Positions 8,032 through 17,364 of a stretch of 64,000 bases of DNA are shown one piece after another. The position numbers and the translations under genes were made by a program. The stretch comes from an uncultured Gammaproteobacteria bacterium (GTDB lineage: Bacteria > Pseudomonadota > Gammaproteobacteria > Pseudomonadales > Pseudohongiellaceae). The notes beneath the pieces are model-generated. The model was not told the DNA's origin, did not search any database, and saw only the letters and a program-made list of their open reading frames with translations. The stretch is taken from positions 124,001-188,000 of the forward strand of contig CAJXUA010000001.1 of NCBI GenBank assembly GCA_913060695.1, read 5' to 3'. The stretch's first letter is position 1. The number at the start of each line of letters is the position of its first letter.

Positions 8032-9369
8032 CTACTCATCGTCCCGCTGTTCCTGCTGTTCCTGCTCATAGGGCAGGTAGACCTTCACATGGGTGCCCAC
8101 CCCTAATTCGCTGCTAATCTCTAAGCGTCCGCCATGTGCCTGAGCAATCAATTGACACAGATACAGTCCTAGTCCGAAGCCTCCAGTATTACGCTGTCTT
8201 GCGCTGTCGGCGCGATAGAAGGGCTCGCTTAGGTGCTGCATATGCTCTGCTGAAATTCCCTCGCCTTGATCTTCCACCTCGAGTAAAACGTGAGTATTGG
8301 AGAAAGAGACTCTGACGGTGATTGGCTTGTCGCGGCCATGTCGAATCGCGTTGTTTACGATATTGGTCAAGAGTAAACGCGTGCGCAGTTTATCTATGGA
8401 GACGGAGGCATCCTGCTCTGGCGGCTCGAAGATTACGCCGCCTTTGTAGTCGTGATAGGCCTGCAGGACTAAGCTTATATAGTCGGCGAAATCGACATGC
8501 TCAGCCAGTAGGGCTTGGTGCTGATTGCTCAGCCTTTCGGCCTCGATTAGATCGGTGATCAGCAGATCGATCTCGTTAATATCGTCGCCTAAGGCTTCTT
8601 TGACCATGCCGTCGTCGAGGAACTCGAGCTGCAACTTCGCGCGCGTAATAGGGGTGCGCAATTCGTGGCTAATGGCGAGCAAAAGCTGGCGCTTAGCCTC
8701 CAGCATCGACTGCAGGGAGTCCGCCATGTGGTTCACGCTGTCGGTGAGCTCGCCGAGTTCATCCGTTCGAGTAGATTTTACGCGGTAGCTCAAGTCGCCG
8801 TCACAGATGCGCTCGGCACCCTCACGTAATTGCTGCACAGGCGCCAAGAGGCGTCGTACTAGCCAGAAATTCAGCAACAGGACTAATGCGGCCATCGCGA
8901 GACCGAGATAGACGACCACGTAGTCATATTCGCTAAGGGTCGGCACGCGCCTATTCAGATAGTACTCATAGCCGCCGCGAGAGACACGAATCACATCCTC
9001 GGCGCCTACCTCCATCATTTGGGCTTCGTCGGACAGGCGGCGCACGAACTCGGCATCGGAGATATCTAGGTCGTTCTGATCATCGCTTTGCCAGTTAATA
9101 TGCGGGCTGCGAATGATGATGGTTAGCGACAACTCCTGAGAAAGCTGCGAGGCGCGTTCGAGATCGGGTGGTACGCCGATGTTGTCGACGATCAGCGTGA
9201 TGTTGTCGAGATAGAAGTCGGGAAGGGGGCTTAGGCGCTCTGAGCGCCAATTACGGTCGATCTGTCGAATAGAGAACGTAATGATGATGAAGAATACTAT
9301 GACGGTTGCACTGAAGATCAGAAACAAACGCAGGAATAGCGAATTATTGATGCGGTTGACGAGAGTCAT
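8032..9369 (-). CDS. Two-component sensor histidine kinase
   Basis: This 445-residue kinase has two membrane helices (about 14-33 and 154-176) flanking a periplasmic sensor of about 120 residues. A HAMP linker (LAPVQQLREGAERI) follows, then a dimerisation/phosphoacceptor box SHELRTPITRAKLQ, an N box NIVNNAIRHG and G boxes DQGEGIS and GGFGLGLYLC. It resembles the RstB/EnvZ-like class. The response regulator gene lies 62 bp upstream on the same strand, so regulator-then-kinase transcription is likely. The signal is unknown. Confidence 0.93.
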   Translation of the reverse strand: MTLVNRINNSLFLRLFLIFSATVIVFFIIITFSIRQIDRNWRSERLSPLPDFYLDNITLIVDNIGVPPDLERASQLSQELSLTIIIRSPHINWQSDDQNDLDISDAEFVRRLSDEAQMMEVGAEDVIRVSRGGYEYYLNRRVPTLSEYDYVVVYLGLAMAALVLLLNFWLVRRLLAPVQQLREGAERICDGDLSYRVKSTRTDELGELTDSVNHMADSLQSMLEAKRQLLLAISHELRTPITRAKLQLEFLDDGMVKEALGDDINEIDLLITDLIEAERLSNQHQALLAEHVDFADYISLVLQAYHDYKGGVIFEPPEQDASVSIDKLRTRLLLTNIVNNAIRHGRDKPITVRVSFSNTHVLLEVEDQGEGISAEHMQHLSEPFYRADSARQRNTGGFGLGLYLCQLIAQAHGGRLEISSELGVGTHVKVYLPYEQEQQEQRDDE

Positions 9370-9431
9370 AGGCCTGCTTGCGTCCTTAGTCGTGCCGCTT
9401 TAGCTAGCGCGGTTGCCAATCAAGCGGAGGG

Positions 9432-10133
9432 CTAGACGGGTTCGCCAACGAAGGTATAGCCACGCCCCCACACGGTCTTAATGAAACGTGGGGTCTTCGA
9501 GGTGTCATTCAGCTTGTGCCGCAGGCGCGAGACAAGAGTATCTACTGCGCGTGAGAACAGCTCGGCATCGATGCCTCGCAGCCTATTCATCAGCTCATCG
9601 CGTGTGAAGGTCTTATTCGGCGACTGCATGAATAGAATTAAGAGTTCGTACTCCATAGTGGTTAACTCGATCAGCTCGTCATCGAGTTTCACAGTGCGGC
9701 GCACAGTGTCCACGTCTAGGCCTTGTATCTTCGGGACCTCTTGCTGACTACGTGCCTCGTCACTGGTGCGACGCAGGATATTGCTAATGCGGGCGACCAG
9801 CTCGCGAGGCTCGAATGGCTTGGGCAGATAATCGTCGGCACCAAGCTCTAGACCAACAATGCGGTCGGTCACCTCGCCGTGGGCTGTCAGCATAAGAATA
9901 GGCAATTGCCCGTAGATAGATGATTTAGCGCGAATCTCACGGCAAATCTCGAAGCCGTCTTTCTCAGGCAACATCACGTCTAGGATGAGGAGGTCGGGCT
10001 TATTGCGCTTCAGGTGTTCGAAACCTTTCGACGGAGTATGTGCCGCCGTGACGGTCATGTCGTAGCGCTCTAAGTACTGGGTCAGCAATTGACCTAGTTT
10101 TTCATCATCGTCGATCAGGAGAATTTGTTTCAT
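9432..10133 (-). CDS. OmpR/PhoB-family response regulator
   Basis: This 233-residue regulator has an N-terminal receiver with acidic residues in LLIDDDEK, phosphoacceptor Asp52 in LILDVMLP, Thr in MLTAHGE and Lys in PKPFEPRE. A C-terminal winged helix follows (RDELMNRLRG, then DTLVSRLRHKL and VWGRGYTFVG). Its partner is the kinase immediately downstream. RstA-like is a fair description, but the regulon cannot be inferred. Confidence 0.93.
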   Translation of the reverse strand: MKQILLIDDDEKLGQLLTQYLERYDMTVTAAHTPSKGFEHLKRNKPDLLILDVMLPEKDGFEICREIRAKSSIYGQLPILMLTAHGEVTDRIVGLELGADDYLPKPFEPRELVARISNILRRTSDEARSQQEVPKIQGLDVDTVRRTVKLDDELIELTTMEYELLILFMQSPNKTFTRDELMNRLRGIDAELFSRAVDTLVSRLRHKLNDTSKTPRFIKTVWGRGYTFVGEPV

Positions 10134-10360
10134 AAGGTCTTGCTAGCGCATCCCTAAAAAAGGCCTATAAAAGGTGGATTGAGTTTACGAATTCGAGCCG
10201 TGGAAATCAATCGCCACGACACCTGAGCCATAATCCACAAATGGTGACTCTAAAGGGAGGCTGCAGAGAAGAGTACTAGGATCAGATAGTGCAGTATGCC
10301 CAGTAGCGATAGTATCATGGCGCCCGAACCATCCGGTACGACCCATATTGAGCGAACGTC

Positions 10361-12250
10361 ATGATTTCCTTGAGTAATGCCACGCTGATGCGTGGCGAGC
10401 TAGTATTACTGAATAATACCAACCTGAGTATCCACAATGGCCAGAAGATCGGGGTCATTGGGCGCAATGGGAGTGGTAAATCGAGCCTTTTCGCGGCCCT
10501 TCTGGGGCAACTGGCGCTCGATCAAGGCGAGTTATCTATGCCGGATGGGACGCGCTGCGCTCATATGCGCCAGGAAACTGAAGCTTCATCCGCCAGCGCG
10601 TTGGACTTCGTTATCGATGGCGACAAGCAGTTCCGTCATATCGAAACGCGACTGGAGGAGGCGGAGCGTGCAGAGGATGGGGCAAGTATCGCGCAATGGC
10701 ATAGTGAGATGGACAAGATCGGTGGCTATGACATTCGTTTCCGTGCGATGCAATTACTCTCCGGTTTGGGTTTTAGCGCAGACCAGTTCGAGCGGCCGGT
10801 GGGTAGCTTCTCCGGCGGCTGGCGTATCCGGCTCAATCTCGCCGCTGCCCTGATGGCGCCCTCGGACCTTCTCCTACTTGATGAGCCCACCAACCACCTC
10901 GACTTGGAGGCAACCCTTTGGTTGGAACAGTGGCTGAATCGTTACCAAGGCACTTTGCTTATCATTTCCCACGACCGCAGCTTTCTCGATCATGTGATCG
11001 CCTATGTTGTCAGTGTAGAGCAGCAGAAGCTGACTCTTTATCGAGGTAACTATAGTAGTTTCGAGACGCAGCGAGCGGAGCGCTTAGCGCAAGAACAAGC
11101 CATGTTGGAAAAGCAGCAGCGTCGAGTGGCAGAGATCGAAGACTTCGTGAGGCGATTTCGCGCTAAGGCAACTAAAGCGAGACAGGCTCAAAGTCGTTTG
11201 AAAGAGTTGGATCGTATGCAACTGATCGCGCCTGCACATATAGACTCACCATTCTATTTCGAGTTTCCAAAACCTGAACGTTTGCCCACTGAACTAATTG
11301 CTTTCGACAAGGTCAATGTTGGCTATGATCATCCTTTGCTTAGCAATATTCGGCTCACTATTCGTGACACTACGCGTATTGGCTTACTTGGTTTCAACGG
11401 CTGCGGTAAGTCGACACTGCTGCGCACAATCGCGGGTGATTTGGCCCCTTTGGGTGGAGAGATTCGTAATTCGAAATTCCTACAGGTGGGATATTTCGCT
11501 CAACACCAGGTGGACGTGCTCGACCAAACGGCAAGCCCAATGTTATTGATCCAACGTATGGACCCCACTGCCCGCGAGCAGAGTGTTCGCGATTTCCTCG
11601 GTGGCTTCGATTTCCGGGGGGACAGGATTACCGAGACAATCGCAAACTTCTCCGGGGGTGAAAAGGCACGCCTCGCGCTGGCGATAGTGGTGTGGCAGAA
11701 ACCCAATCTACTTCTACTTGACGAGCCCACCAACCATCTCGATCTAGAGATGCGACACGCGTTAACGGTAGCACTACAGGGCTTCGAAGGCGCCTTGGTA
11801 GTCGTCTCACACGATCGCCATTTATTGAGCAATACGGTGGACGAGTTTTACTCTATCCACAACGGGCGTTGCGAAGAATTCGAGGGCGACTTGCATGATT
11901 ATGAGAAGTGGATGCAGGAGAATAGTAAGTCCTCAACGGGAACGGTTGCTGCGCCGTCCGACGAAAAGAAAGGAGATAGAAAAGAGCAAAGGCAGCAGGC
12001 AGCAGCGCAGCGCCAACAGCTCGCACCACTGCGCAATGAAATTAAGAAACTCGAACAGCAAATGGAGAAGGCTCACAAGCAACTTGCAGAGGTCGAGGAG
12101 TCGCTGGCGGATGCAACGCTCTATGATGATGCTCATAAAGCACAACTTTCTGAGCTGCTATTGAAGCAGGCGAAGCTTAAGGCTAGCAGCGATGCTCTAG
12201 AAGAGCAGTGGCTCGAGAAGAGCGAGGCCTTCGAAGAGTTGAGTCAGTAA
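10361..12250 (+). CDS. yheS: ABC-F family ATPase, YheS-like
   Basis: This 629-residue protein has two ABC domains: Walker A GRNGSGKSS and GFNGCGKST, signatures SFSGGWRIRL and NFSGGEKARL, and Walker B LLLDEPTNHLDL twice. They are joined by a charged ABC-F linker, and there is no membrane domain. A Lys/Glu/Gln-rich C-terminal coiled coil (about 540-625) matches YheS/Uup-type proteins. ABC-F proteins act on ribosomes, and YheS helps relieve stalling on particular nascent chains. It stands alone after a 227-bp gap. Confidence 0.92.
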   Translation: MISLSNATLMRGELVLLNNTNLSIHNGQKIGVIGRNGSGKSSLFAALLGQLALDQGELSMPDGTRCAHMRQETEASSASALDFVIDGDKQFRHIETRLEEAERAEDGASIAQWHSEMDKIGGYDIRFRAMQLLSGLGFSADQFERPVGSFSGGWRIRLNLAAALMAPSDLLLLDEPTNHLDLEATLWLEQWLNRYQGTLLIISHDRSFLDHVIAYVVSVEQQKLTLYRGNYSSFETQRAERLAQEQAMLEKQQRRVAEIEDFVRRFRAKATKARQAQSRLKELDRMQLIAPAHIDSPFYFEFPKPERLPTELIAFDKVNVGYDHPLLSNIRLTIRDTTRIGLLGFNGCGKSTLLRTIAGDLAPLGGEIRNSKFLQVGYFAQHQVDVLDQTASPMLLIQRMDPTAREQSVRDFLGGFDFRGDRITETIANFSGGEKARLALAIVVWQKPNLLLLDEPTNHLDLEMRHALTVALQGFEGALVVVSHDRHLLSNTVDEFYSIHNGRCEEFEGDLHDYEKWMQENSKSSTGTVAAPSDEKKGDRKEQRQQAAAQRQQLAPLRNEIKKLEQQMEKAHKQLAEVEESLADATLYDDAHKAQLSELLLKQAKLKASSDALEEQWLEKSEAFEELSQ

Positions 12251-12289
12251 AATTTCGGCCCCGAACCAAAGCCAAAAGAGGGAGTAAGC

Positions 12290-12586
12290 ATGATACTCGA
12301 GGTTGCACACCTACAAGTCATCCCTGGGCAAGAGCTTGAGTTCGAGGCTGCATTTAAGAAAGCGCAGGCGATTATCGCCGCAATGGACGGCTATCTATCC
12401 CATGAGCTGCAGTGTTGTATCGAGGACGCGTCCCATTACCTATTGCTAGTGCGCGGGACTACTCTAGAGGCCCACACAGTTGGTTTTCGATCATCTACTC
12501 AGTATCAGCAATGGCGAGCCTTGCTGCACCATTTCTACGATCCATTCCCACAAGTTCTCCATTTCGAAGCCGTTTCCCTCACCTAA
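12290..12586 (+). CDS. Antibiotic biosynthesis monooxygenase-family protein
   Basis: This 98-residue single-domain ferredoxin-like protein matches the ABM family: EVAHLQVIPGQELEFEAAF, a central LLLVRG strand and a C-terminal HHFYDPFPQVLHFEAV. Family members include quinone-forming monooxygenases and heme-degrading enzymes, but many have no known substrate. It sits 39 bp after the ABC-F gene and may be co-transcribed. A specific reaction cannot be assigned. Confidence 0.75.
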   Translation: MILEVAHLQVIPGQELEFEAAFKKAQAIIAAMDGYLSHELQCCIEDASHYLLLVRGTTLEAHTVGFRSSTQYQQWRALLHHFYDPFPQVLHFEAVSLT

Positions 12587-12742
12587 GCCGCGAAGTGTTG
12601 TCTTGGCGCAAGGTAAAGTGAGTTTGCCCGGGCGTAGACTGAGGTATGCGCAGTCTTGCGAACCGATCTTATTTCACCAATACAGCAACCGGTTCCTCCT
12701 GCGCCTACGTAATAGCATTATCTAACGTAACCGGAGAACACT

Positions 12743-13240
12743 ATGACACGCTCAATTTTTGCTTTACTAACAACTATGTTTATCGCTCTCGGAGCGCAGT
12801 CCGCCTATGCCCAGCCGGGGCGTGGAATGGAGATGGACCCAGAACAACAGCTTATAGAGTTGATCGCGGCCTTGGACATCACTGCCGAGCAAGAGCCAGC
12901 ATTTCGCGAAGCGATGATGAAGGTTAATGAGATGCGCATGGAAGAGATGGGTCAGATGCGCGGTATGCGAGCTGGTCAGGGTCGTGGGCAAGGACAAGCT
13001 CGTGGACAGGACACAGATGCCGCGCATGATGGGCATGATGCCGGAGGGGATCAGGTCAACGCAGATGCAGGAGAGGCGGCGGGTCGTGGCATGGAGATGA
13101 TGGCCCAGAGACGTGCGGAGATGGAAGCGAAGACTCAGGCGATACTCGAGCCGGTACTCAATGGCGCACAGATGACTAAGTACCACGAGCTAGAGGCAGC
13201 GCGCATGGAACAAATGATGTCTCGCATGCGACGTCAATAG
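12743..13240 (+). CDS. Secreted Met/Arg/Gly-rich protein, possibly Spy/CpxP-like
   Basis: This 165-residue protein has a clear signal peptide (cleavage after SAYAQ) and a good GGAG ribosome site. The mature part holds two helical, Met/Glu/Arg-rich blocks separated by a low-complexity stretch rich in Gly, Arg, Gln, Asp and His (about 70-110). Helical periplasmic chaperones of the Spy/CpxP type and some metal-responsive proteins look like this, but I see no unambiguous LTxxQ motif. An intrinsic terminator follows, so the gene is probably monocistronic. Confidence 0.7.
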   Translation: MTRSIFALLTTMFIALGAQSAYAQPGRGMEMDPEQQLIELIAALDITAEQEPAFREAMMKVNEMRMEEMGQMRGMRAGQGRGQGQARGQDTDAAHDGHDAGGDQVNADAGEAAGRGMEMMAQRRAEMEAKTQAILEPVLNGAQMTKYHELEAARMEQMMSRMRRQ

Positions 13241-13290
13241 ATTTACAGGCGCGGCCGTATAGGTCGCGAGGGAAATGGATATACAGTTTT

Positions 13291-13320
13291 GGGGGTGGGC
13301 GAGAGCCTGCCCCTTTTTTT
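13291..13320 (+). terminator. Intrinsic terminator after the Met-rich secreted protein
   Basis: A 9-bp stem with two G-U pairs (13292-13300 with 13305-13313) closes a GAGA tetraloop and is followed directly by seven T residues. Confidence 0.9.
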
Positions 13321-13386
13321 GCATAGCGAATACTTGTGCTAACCTAAGCCTTCGGAGACAGTGTCATTACAAGGAGGATTGCAACG

Positions 13387-13755
13387 ATGATGACGACTAA
13401 ACATATAAATTACATAGAATTTGCCGCTGCGGACTTGGATTCGACCAAGAAGTTTTTTGAAGACGTGTTCGACTGGGAGTTTCAGGACTATGGCCCCGAC
13501 TATATAGCGTTCAACAATGCGGGAGTTGAGGGTGGTTTCTTTCGTGCGAATCTCGCCTCCACGACACAGAGCGGCGGCGCATTGATTGTCTTATTCACCG
13601 ACTCGATAGAGGCATCTGTCGCAAAAGTGCAGGAGTGTGGCGGTACAATCACGAAAGCCATCTTCGAGTTTCCCGGGGGGCGCCGGTTTCACTTTACAGA
13701 GCCTAGTGGCAATGAGCTGGCTGTGTGGACGAATATTCTCGACGATGCTAGCTAG
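13387..13755 (+). CDS. VOC (glyoxalase/bleomycin-resistance fold) family protein
   Basis: This 122-residue protein starts HINYIEFAAADLDSTKKFFE, a typical VOC first half, and ends with FHFTEPSGNELAVW, where the family places a metal-ligand Glu. A ribosome site (GGAGG) lies upstream. VOC proteins of this size dimerise and include isomerases, dioxygenases and binding proteins. The substrate is unknown. It stands alone behind a terminator. Confidence 0.8.
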   Translation: MMTTKHINYIEFAAADLDSTKKFFEDVFDWEFQDYGPDYIAFNNAGVEGGFFRANLASTTQSGGALIVLFTDSIEASVAKVQECGGTITKAIFEFPGGRRFHFTEPSGNELAVWTNILDDAS

Positions 13756-13924
13756 AGAATAAGCGCGAGTCACCCTATGGCTTAGTGCCTGTGGGCTTGT
13801 TCATAGTATTACAGTTGGCGGCTAATAGAAGTTTCGCCTTCAGTGCGAAGCCGTTAGTATGAGCGAGCCCCAACAAGGGTCCCCATGGTTTTTGAGCACA
13901 TTTATAAGAATAAAAGAGGCTGAA

Positions 13925-14470
13925 ATGACCCAAGAAGTGCCAAATAGCTCGCCATCCTACACAGGTTTAGTGGTTGGTGGCCTCCTGATCTCTCTCTGTG
14001 TCTTTGCCGTAGCAGGGTTTATCTTATACTCGTCCATATGCCCTTGCGATCGCACGCCAGGAGGTTTTTTGTTTGGTGAGCGAGTGGAGGCTCCCGTGCG
14101 CGATTGGTCGTTCGCGAACGAGGTGCCGTTGTGTCAAATACAGATATGGGCGGGCATCCGTCCACATTCGATCAATCTCAATTGCATGGCGGCCCCGGAT
14201 GGAAAACTCTATTTGAGCTGCTCCTTCTGCGCTAGCAAGTATTGGTCGGGCAATGTTGGTCCAGACGAGAAGGGGCAGCTGCGTCTAAACGAGCTCGTGT
14301 ACCCAGTACTATTTAAGCGAGTAATGGACGATGCAGAGCTCGACCGAGCATGGGCCGCACGGGTGGCTAAGCTTCAGCTTGTTGCTGACGAGCTCAACCC
14401 GGCACCCCCGGAGGATGCCCTGCGTCCCGACGACTGGTGGTCCTTCAATATCGTTTCTGCGAAACTTTGA
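13925..14470 (+). CDS. Membrane-anchored hypothetical protein
   Basis: I did not recognise this protein. ATG 13925 is chosen over an in-frame ATG at 13859 because AGAGG lies just before it and the single membrane helix (about 15-40, VGGLLISLCVFAVAGFILYS) then falls at the N-terminus. The 181-residue product has a Cys pair after the helix (SICPCDR) and further cysteines in LSCSFCASKYW, so the exported part may hold disulfides or bind metal. It lies 23 bp before another small membrane protein gene. Confidence 0.6.
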   Translation: MTQEVPNSSPSYTGLVVGGLLISLCVFAVAGFILYSSICPCDRTPGGFLFGERVEAPVRDWSFANEVPLCQIQIWAGIRPHSINLNCMAAPDGKLYLSCSFCASKYWSGNVGPDEKGQLRLNELVYPVLFKRVMDDAELDRAWAARVAKLQLVADELNPAPPEDALRPDDWWSFNIVSAKL

Positions 14471-14493
14471 ATCAACTAAGTTAGGAAGACATT

Positions 14494-14904
14494 GTGGTGA
14501 AGAAGCTAAAGCAGGAACTGAACAAGCGGCCTTGGTGGTTAAGTCTAATCTGGATTTTCTGCATCTATATGACGTTTATCTATATGCCATTCGATATGTT
14601 CACTAAGCCCTACGCCAGCTGGGAAGAGGTATGGTTTGGCTATAGGTTGACAGGCTGGCCTGCAAAACTGACAGAGCCTTTGCATTGGCTAATTTACGGC
14701 GCAGGAAGTTATGGCATCTGGAAAATGAAGGCATGGATGTGGCCCTGGGGCGCGGTGTATTGCGCCCAGATCGTGATTGCCATGCTGGTATATGGTTTGT
14801 TGGAGGGTGACGGTACTCCGTCGTATCTAGGAGTTCTAGTTAGCGCGCTATTCATTATTCCAACAGTTGCTCTATGGCGAGCGCGACCTCTATTTAAAGC
14901 CTAG
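14494..14904 (+). CDS. Small multi-pass membrane protein, unknown function
   Basis: The 136-residue product begins with GTG and has about four hydrophobic segments (about 14-32, 58-76, 82-102 and 108-128). No family was recognised. The basic N-terminus (MVKKLKQELNKR) suggests a cytoplasmic start. It follows the preceding Cys-containing membrane protein by 23 bp, so the two may be made together. Confidence 0.6.
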   Translation: MVKKLKQELNKRPWWLSLIWIFCIYMTFIYMPFDMFTKPYASWEEVWFGYRLTGWPAKLTEPLHWLIYGAGSYGIWKMKAWMWPWGAVYCAQIVIAMLVYGLLEGDGTPSYLGVLVSALFIIPTVALWRARPLFKA

Positions 14905-14954
14905 GCGCGCGAAAAGCATTAATGTGTCGAGATTGACGAGGTGTAATAGGTGCG

Positions 14955-15560
14955 ATGGAAGCTTGGTTGAACGCGATACAGTTGGAAGGAGAGTCGGTGC
15001 GTCTACGCCCATTGCGGAGCACTGATCGCGAGGCTTTGCTCAAGGCCGCGGGAGATGGTGAACTCTGGAGACTTTGGTTCACTAGTGTACCGTCGACGAA
15101 AACGGTCGATCAATATATCGCTACCGCATTGAATGACCAAGCCCTTGGGCTCGCGCTACCTTTTGTGGTGGAGCATAAGGGGAGCGGCGAGATCATAGGC
15201 TCGACGCGTTATTGCAATGCTGTAGCTCAGCATCGTCGAGTAGAGATTGGCTACACTTGGTACAGCAAGTCATTCCAGAGAACGAGCATTAACACGCAGT
15301 GTAAACACCTGCTCTTGGAGCATGCTTTTTCTAATCTGCGCGCAATTGCGGTAGAGTTTCGTACACACTGGCACAATCAAGCGTCGCGCGCTGCTATCGC
15401 TCGTTTGGGTGCTAAACAAGATGGAGTGTTGCGTAATCACAGCATCGAGCCCGATGGTGCGTATCGCGACACCGTAGTCTTCTCGATTCTGGAAAGCGAA
15501 TGGCCGAGTGTCCGCAAAGGCCTGCTCTATAAACTTGCGCAGCAACAATCGGTGGCCTGA
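14955..15560 (+). CDS. GNAT acetyltransferase, RimJ/RimL-like
   Basis: This 201-residue protein has the RimL-type GNAT layout: VRLRPLRSTDREALLKAA at the N-terminus, GEIIGSTRY and RRVEIGYTWYSKSFQRT in the central sheet, and a C-terminal NQASRAAIARLGAKQDGVLRN with the conserved Asn/Gly pattern. Relatives acetylate N-termini or small amines using acetyl-CoA. The substrate is not inferable. Confidence 0.85.
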   Translation: MEAWLNAIQLEGESVRLRPLRSTDREALLKAAGDGELWRLWFTSVPSTKTVDQYIATALNDQALGLALPFVVEHKGSGEIIGSTRYCNAVAQHRRVEIGYTWYSKSFQRTSINTQCKHLLLEHAFSNLRAIAVEFRTHWHNQASRAAIARLGAKQDGVLRNHSIEPDGAYRDTVVFSILESEWPSVRKGLLYKLAQQQSVA

Positions 15561-15602
15561 TGTTAGAAAAATTCGCTACCCAAAGTGGGCGCCGGCAACA
15601 CA

Positions 15603-16316
15603 ATGAATGAGCTTTTGCTCTTGTTCTTGCTAACACTAGGCGCTGGGCTTGCGATGCCTTTCGGGGCTCTGCTCGGCAGCGTTGGTCGAAGTGCCGATCG
15701 CCTTGTCGAGAAAGAATTCAGCCACACGGTAATGGCTTTTGGTGGTGGCGCCTTACTCTCTGCTGTTGCGCTAGTATTGGTGCCAGATGGCATGGATACT
15801 CTAAATCCACTCACAGCGGCCGTCTGTTTTTTGCTGGGAGGGCTCGTTTTCATGGGGCTCGATATCTTAATGGTGCGATCCTCGACACCCGCGAGTCAGC
15901 TTGCTGCGATGTTATTGGATTTTGTTCCCGAGTCTCTGGCCTTAGGTGCGGCATTCGCAATTGGCAATAGCACGGCATTTCTTTTAGCGGCGCTCATTGC
16001 GCTGCAAAATATTCCCGAGGGTTTTAATGCCTTTCGTGAACTTTCTAGTTCTGCGAACTTCCGCGCTCGCACTATCATCTTGAGTTTTACTGCGATGGCA
16101 TTTCTTGGTCCGTTGTCCGCAGTAGGTGGTTACTATTGGTTCAGCGATCACAAAACAGTTCTAGCGATGACGGTGATGACAGCCGCTGGCGGTATTCTTT
16201 ACTCTGTATTCCAAGATATCGCACCAAAAGTAAAATTAGAAAGACATTGGGGTCCTCCTATGGGAGCTGTGCTAGGCTTTATGCTTGGCATGGTAGGTGA
16301 GATGCTACTGAATTGA
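15603..16316 (+). CDS. ZIP-family metal permease
   Basis: This 237-residue protein has about eight membrane segments and the ZIP motifs VPESLALGAAFA in one helix and LQNIPEGFNAF in the next. The first His of the usual HNxPEG motif is replaced (QNIPEG), so metal preference may differ. ATG 15603 (MNELLLLF) is preferred over GTG 15585 because the first helix begins immediately. ZIP proteins carry zinc, iron or related cations toward the cytoplasm. It lies 42 bp after the GNAT gene. Confidence 0.8.
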   Translation: MNELLLLFLLTLGAGLAMPFGALLGSVGRSADRLVEKEFSHTVMAFGGGALLSAVALVLVPDGMDTLNPLTAAVCFLLGGLVFMGLDILMVRSSTPASQLAAMLLDFVPESLALGAAFAIGNSTAFLLAALIALQNIPEGFNAFRELSSSANFRARTIILSFTAMAFLGPLSAVGGYYWFSDHKTVLAMTVMTAAGGILYSVFQDIAPKVKLERHWGPPMGAVLGFMLGMVGEMLLN

Positions 16317-16392
16317 ACCACCGTTTCTGATCGTCAATATAGTGTAGACCTTTGCTATGATGGGTTTATGCCCTAGCCCCGTAGAGAAGTGT

Positions 16393-17364
16393 ATGAAGAC
16401 TAGGTCCAACGAAGAGATCATTGTATTAATTCTAAGTATTATCTGCATGCTAGGCCTATTTCCCTTCGCGATATTGCGTTTCGTGCGCGGCGATCTCTTG
16501 GTGGCCGCAATAGATGCCGGTGGATTTATTGCCGCGAGCTCAGTATTCATTTACGTATATCGCACGGCAAAGACGGTCTTTGCAGGGCAGCTACTGGCTA
16601 GCTTGGCCTTGAGCGGTATGGTGGTGAATGTTTTCGTTCTAGGGCCGGCCGATCTCTATTTCTTATACCCAGTCATAATCGCAACTTTCTTCCTAGCATC
16701 CTCTCGTCTGGCCTTGGGTTTCACACTCGTCTCATTGTTTGCAGTCTCCATTGCGCTTATCCAGTTCGTGAATCTATTCGAATTTACTAAACTATTCCTA
16801 TCACTACTCGCCTGCATATTGTTCGCTTATGTTTTCGCCAATCAACGCAATAAGCAGCGCGACGAATTGATAAAACTCTCTTCCGAAGATCCCTTGACCG
16901 GTGCGGGCAATCGACGCGCCTTGTTCAAGCGCATCGAGCATTTGATCTCCAGCCATAAGCGCACTGGCGAGCCTATGTCGGTCATTTTGCTAGACCTTGA
17001 TAATTTCAAAGATGTGAATGATCAACTAGGCCATATCGCAGGCGATACGGTGTTGAAGCGCGTCGTCACAGCAACCGCGGCGCGTATTCGTGCTACAGAC
17101 GATCTTTATCGCTACGGTGGCGATGAGTTTATTGTCCTCGCAATGAGTTCTACAGAACACAAAGCCCGCAAATTGGCAGACGATATTCGCGAGTTGGTGG
17201 CGTTGGAGCTGTCAGGTTTCGCCGACTCGATTACGGTGTCGATAGGTGTGGCGCAGTTCGTTCGGGACGAGACCGCCAAGCAATGGTTAGAGCGTGCTGA
17301 TCGGGCGATGTACGACGCGAAGAGGGCTGGAAAGAATAGTGTGAGCGTCCAAGCACAAGGGTAA
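16393..17364 (+). CDS. Diguanylate cyclase with membrane sensor domain
   Basis: The 323-residue product has about six membrane segments in its first 160 residues and a C-terminal GGDEF domain. The intact active site RYGGDEF and an upstream RATD, spaced exactly as an inhibitory I-site, indicate an active, feedback-inhibited c-di-GMP synthase. There is no EAL domain. ATG 16393 with AGAGAAG ahead of it is preferred over ATG 16357. A hairpin overlaps the stop codon. Confidence 0.92.
   Translation: MKTRSNEEIIVLILSIICMLGLFPFAILRFVRGDLLVAAIDAGGFIAASSVFIYVYRTAKTVFAGQLLASLALSGMVVNVFVLGPADLYFLYPVIIATFFLASSRLALGFTLVSLFAVSIALIQFVNLFEFTKLFLSLLACILFAYVFANQRNKQRDELIKLSSEDPLTGAGNRRALFKRIEHLISSHKRTGEPMSVILLDLDNFKDVNDQLGHIAGDTVLKRVVTATAARIRATDDLYRYGGDEFIVLAMSSTEHKARKLADDIRELVALELSGFADSITVSIGVAQFVRDETAKQWLERADRAMYDAKRAGKNSVSVQAQG

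Noticed and set aside
10247-10315. Minus-strand 22-codon hydrophobic peptide in the gap before the ABC-F gene
   Set aside because: Too short, with no good ribosome site; a hydrophobic run by chance is likely.
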